Positions 23,083-25,770 of a stretch of 25,770 bases of DNA are shown piece after piece. The translations under genes were made by a program, and so were the position numbers. Source of the DNA: DASPWW01 sp035637595 (GTDB lineage Bacteria; Actinomycetota; Thermoleophilia; Solirubrobacterales; 70-9); contig DASPWW010000162.1 in NCBI GenBank assembly GCA_035637595.1, forward strand, positions 1-25,770, written 5' to 3'. The notes below the pieces were generated by a model. That model was not told the DNA's origin. It worked only from the letters and a program-made list of their open reading frames with translations, and did no database searches. Each line of letters opens with the position of its first letter. Position 1 is the first letter of the stretch.

Positions 23083-24432
23083 ATGGGGATAGCGCGGGTT
23101 TCATTCAGCGGACGGAGGCGGTGGCTGGGCGCCATGCTCGTCTTTGGCCTCGGTGCTTTCGCGCTGCCCGCAGCGGCGCTGGGGGCGACGCGCTACGCCT
23201 CTCCGACCGGCACGGGCCCATCCGGCGCCGGAGGGTGTGTCCAGGCCGACCCGTGCAGCCTCGACGCCGCGGTCGAGGACCCGAGCGTCGCAAACGGCGA
23301 CGAGGTGATCGTCCTCCCGGGCACGTACACGAACCTCGGCGGCGACTTCATCAACGTCGACAACGCGATCGACCTCCACGGCGCGGCGGGAGGCCCGCGC
23401 CCGGTGATCATGGAAAACAGCGTCTCAACGACGCTGTTCGTGTTCGTCTTCTCCGGAACAGCGATGACGGTCAGGGATCTCGAGATCCAGAACGCTGCCA
23501 ACAACGGGGCAGCATTGGCGAGCCTCGGTGCGGTGCCGACCACGGTGGAGCACGTGGTGGCGTCGTCGGCTGCCACTAACTCTTACGCGTGCAACCCGTC
23601 GAACACGGTGATCCGGGACTCGATCTGCCGTAACACCTCCACGGGACTGGCGGCCGGCATCAGTACCGGGAGCACTGGCACAGCCACGTTTCGCAACACG
23701 ACCCTCATCTCAGGCGGCGATGCGGTCCACGTGGAAGCCGGAGGATCGGGCGTCAACGTGACGTGGGACCTTAAGAACGTCATCGCTCGCGGCGGTACGA
23801 ACGACGTGTTCGCATCCCAGACAACCGGCGCCACCGTGACGGTCAACCTCGCCAACTCGAACTACCTCAACGAGAGCGCCTCGGGCGGGGCGACGATCAC
23901 CCCGTCCACCGCTCCGACGAACCAGGAAGCTGCCCCGGTGTTCGTCGACGCGCCGAGCGGAGATTTCCATCAGGCCGCGAGCTCGCCGACGATCGACGCC
24001 GGCGACCCCGGCGCCTCGATGCTCGGAACATTTGACCTCGACGCCGACCCCCGGACCCTGGATGGGAACTGCGATGGAACGGCCCAGCCGGACATCGGCG
24101 CGGATGAGTTCAGCGTGAATTGCCCCGTGCCGCCGCAGCCCGAGCCCGAGCCCCAAGCAGGCGACACAACCCCGCCGAACACCACCATCACAAAGGGCCC
24201 CAAGGACAAGACCAAGAAGAAGACCGCGACGTTCGAGTTCAGCTCGTCAGAGGCCGGCTCGACGTTCGAGTGCAAGCTCGACAACGGCCCCTTCCAGCCC
24301 TGCACCTCGCCGCACGACGTCAAGGTCAAGAAGGGCAAGCACACGTTCGAGGTCCGCGCAAAGGATGCGGCCGGCAACGTCGACGGCTCACCGGCGACCG
24401 ACAGCTGGAAGGTCAAGAAGAAGAAGAAGTAG
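23083..24432 (+). CDS. Exported beta-helix / choice-of-anchor Q protein with Ig-like module and lysine tail (paralogue)
   Basis: A 449-aa protein with the same architecture as the 762 product. The signal peptide ends near AALG-ATRYASP. Then GGCVQADPCSLDAAVED, GDEVIVLPGTY and FINVDNAIDLHGAAGGPRPVI run parallel to the 762 protein almost residue by residue. The middle contains short beta-helix turns (NTVIRDSICRN, TFRNTTLISGG). The choice-of-anchor Q signature is SSPTIDAGDPGA..DLDADPRTLDG..PDIGADE. A Pro/Glu linker, the Ig-like module with its Cys pair and the WKVKKKKK end follow. SD GAGGAGG lies just before the ATG. It begins 24 nt after the hemD stop and may be transcribed by read-through from the heme operon; no terminator is seen between. 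Confidence 0.85.
   Translation: MGIARVSFSGRRRWLGAMLVFGLGAFALPAAALGATRYASPTGTGPSGAGGCVQADPCSLDAAVEDPSVANGDEVIVLPGTYTNLGGDFINVDNAIDLHGAAGGPRPVIMENSVSTTLFVFVFSGTAMTVRDLEIQNAANNGAALASLGAVPTTVEHVVASSAATNSYACNPSNTVIRDSICRNTSTGLAAGISTGSTGTATFRNTTLISGGDAVHVEAGGSGVNVTWDLKNVIARGGTNDVFASQTTGATVTVNLANSNYLNESASGGATITPSTAPTNQEAAPVFVDAPSGDFHQAASSPTIDAGDPGASMLGTFDLDADPRTLDGNCDGTAQPDIGADEFSVNCPVPPQPEPEPQAGDTTPPNTTITKGPKDKTKKKTATFEFSSSEAGSTFECKLDNGPFQPCTSPHDVKVKKGKHTFEVRAKDAAGNVDGSPATDSWKVKKKKK
24163..24429 (+). repeat. Ig-like/lysine-tail module, DNA copy C
   Basis: Direct repeat of copy A (1854-2126), 22.3 kb away, with the 32-nt exact run at 24199-24230. Same orientation as copies A and B. Confidence 0.85.
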
Positions 24433-24441
24433 CGTCTGTCG

Positions 24442-25722
24442 GTGCGGCGAACCCGGCTTCTGACCCTGGCGGTTGCGTGCACAGCGATATCCGCCGCAGT
24501 CCCCGCGACCGCGGTGGCGACCTTCCCCGGCGCGAACGGCAAGCTCACCTTCACGCGGTCGACCGGAGGGCTCAGCGACATCTGGCTCATGGATCCCGAT
24601 GGTCAGAACCAGACGCTGCTCGCCGACGGCTCCCCGAGCAACCAGTTCGGGTCGTCGTTCTCGGCCGACGGGGAGCGAGTCACGTTCGCGACTGAGCTCC
24701 CGGGCAGCAAGATGGGGGTCGTCGTCATCGGTGTGGACGGGAGCAATCCCACCCTCGTCACAGACGACGCCAGCAGCTTCCCGAGCCCGCATTTCTCTCC
24801 CAGCGGGCAGCAGATCGTCTACCAGACGAGCACCCCCGGGAATGAGGACCTCGCGATCATCGACGTCGACGGACAGAACCGGCAGCTGCTCACCAGCGGG
24901 CCGGAGAGGGACTTCGAGCCCTCCTTCTCGCCGGATGGTCAGCGGATCGTCTTCTCGAGGTACGACGGGACGGGCATCAACATCTGGACCATGAACGCCG
25001 CCGGCCAGAACCAGGTCCGCCTGACGGGCGGATCCACAGACGAGTCGACACCCTCCTTCTCGCCCGACGGCAATCGGATCGTGTTCGTCCAGGCTCCCCC
25101 CGGCGACATGCCCGGCGACGTGGTCGTCATGGACTCGGACGGGCAGAACCAGCAGCCGCTCACCAACAGCCCGGGCGTCCACGACGGCGGACCGGTCTTC
25201 TCGCCGGACGGCCAGAAGATCGCTTTCGCCCAGTTTCCGAGCGGCGGCGGCGGCGACGGCGAGGTCATCGTCATGGACGCCAATGGGCAAAACCCGGTCG
25301 CGCTGACGCAGAACTCGGACTTCGACACTCAGGTCGATTGGCAGCCGCTCAATCCGCCGGGATGCAGCCTCGCCGGGGAGAGCAAGTCGAGGAACCTCAA
25401 CGACGTCACGGTCACGCTGCTGTGCAACGAGAACGCGGCCGCGAATGCCACCGGCGAGCTGATCGCGAAGGTGCCGAAACCACGGGTGGCCGCCGCATCG
25501 AAAAAGAAGGTGGTGCCACTCACGCCGGCAAGCGCGGACGTCCCGCAAGCTACGGCGACTGTTCTAACGCTCGCGATTCCAAAGAAGGGCCGCAAGGCGC
25601 TCAAGAGGTCCGGCAAGGCCGGCACCGCGACACTGACGGTCACCGTCACCGATGATCTCGGGGAGTCCGCCATCCTCACTCACGCGGTCAGGATCAAGAA
25701 GAAGAAAAAGAAGAAGAAGTAA
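24442..25722 (+). CDS. Exported TolB/PD40-like beta-propeller with (Lys)8 tail
   Basis: A 426-aa protein. GTG start 24442, 9 nt after the previous stop. Signal peptide RRTRLLTLAVACTAISAAVPATAVA, mature start TFPGANGKLTFTR, matching the 16299-17537 paralogue (TFPGVPGRIAFTR). About six PD40 blades: DIWLMDPDGQNQTLL, FSADGERVTFA, FSPSGQQIVYQ, FSPDGQRIVFSR, IWTMNAAGQNQVRLT, FSPDGNRIVFV, FSPDGQKIAFA (residues 30-300). DWQPLN closes the propeller. A C-terminal beta domain (DVTVTLLCNENAAANATGEL, ATLTVTVTDDLGE) with basic GRKALKRSGKAG leads to RIKKKKKKKK. TolB itself is a periplasmic Tol-Pal partner in Gram-negatives; no Tol-Pal system is expected here, so only the fold is claimed. There is no classical SD: the region before the GTG is the AAG run of the previous gene. 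Confidence 0.83.
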   Translation: MRRTRLLTLAVACTAISAAVPATAVATFPGANGKLTFTRSTGGLSDIWLMDPDGQNQTLLADGSPSNQFGSSFSADGERVTFATELPGSKMGVVVIGVDGSNPTLVTDDASSFPSPHFSPSGQQIVYQTSTPGNEDLAIIDVDGQNRQLLTSGPERDFEPSFSPDGQRIVFSRYDGTGINIWTMNAAGQNQVRLTGGSTDESTPSFSPDGNRIVFVQAPPGDMPGDVVVMDSDGQNQQPLTNSPGVHDGGPVFSPDGQKIAFAQFPSGGGGDGEVIVMDANGQNPVALTQNSDFDTQVDWQPLNPPGCSLAGESKSRNLNDVTVTLLCNENAAANATGELIAKVPKPRVAAASKKKVVPLTPASADVPQATATVLTLAIPKKGRKALKRSGKAGTATLTVTVTDDLGESAILTHAVRIKKKKKKKK

Positions 25723-25744
25723 GCGGCGGCCGGCTGCTCGGGGC

Positions 25745-25770
25745 TAGATTGAGCAGGTGGCCGTGCGGCC
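25745..25770 (+). promoter_or_regulatory. Putative -10 box (TAGATT) and start of a further gene
   Basis: TAGATT (25745-25750) is followed 6 nt later by GTG (25757), the same layout as before ccmA. The window ends too soon to confirm an open frame. Between 25723 and 25744 only a GC-rich stretch without a clear terminator is seen. Confidence 0.25.

Overview
The window reads as a piece of a high-GC actinobacterial chromosome, most likely class Thermoleophilia, order Solirubrobacterales. This is inferred from protein style, not from a marker gene. The clues are exported proteins that end in lysine runs, modular secreted proteins with a TPP-E-T-type Ig-like module, GTG/TTG starts, many ATGA/GTGA/TGATG gene overlaps, and a CobA-HemD fusion. 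No rRNA, tRNA, CRISPR array, insertion sequence or prophage was seen. No gap between genes exceeds about 150 bases.

Layout. (1) 1-707: the 3' end of a BtrH/DUF4872-like protein. (2) 762-3009: two co-directional exported proteins with lysine tails. (3) 3018-4256, minus strand: methylmalonyl-CoA epimerase, a 74-aa unknown and a membrane-anchored SAM methyltransferase, in one operon. (4) 4314-8531, minus strand: a short FtsH-like AAA protease, a DUF1385 membrane protein overlapping an M20 peptidase, and a decayed TauE/SafE transporter remnant. (5) 8588-10628, plus strand: a Phd/PIN toxin-antitoxin pair coupled to rarA. (6) 10762-12327: an aldehyde dehydrogenase. (7) 12473-14695: a large exported BNR/Ycf48-like beta-propeller behind a hairpin-rich leader. 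(8) 14773-16279: ccmA and ccmB. (9) 16299-17537, minus strand: an exported TolB-like propeller with an RTX tail, lying between the two halves of the ccm set. (10) 17657-23058: ccmC-ccmD-hemA-hemC-[RHH/PIN toxin-antitoxin]-cobA/hemD, nearly all overlapping or within a few bases. (11) 23083-25722: two more exported lysine-tailed proteins. A new gene may start at 25757.

How the genes work together. The functional core is tetrapyrrole supply and use. HemA makes glutamate-1-semialdehyde, HemC makes hydroxymethylbilane, and CobA/HemD makes uroporphyrinogen III and precorrin-2. CcmABCD handles heme for cytochrome c maturation (System I). Around this core sit six exported proteins: two beta-helix/choice-of-anchor Q, one of unknown ectodomain, one BNR propeller and two TolB-like propellers. 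Five of the six end in a lysine-rich tail. Three share almost the same C-terminal Ig-like module, which also appears as long direct DNA repeats. The items most worth a second look are this shared tail module, the toxin-antitoxin pair inside the heme operon, the 36-bp dyad between ccmA and ccmB, the structured leader at 12328-12472, and the repeated TAnnnT box 6-8 nt before start codons, which implies leaderless mRNAs.
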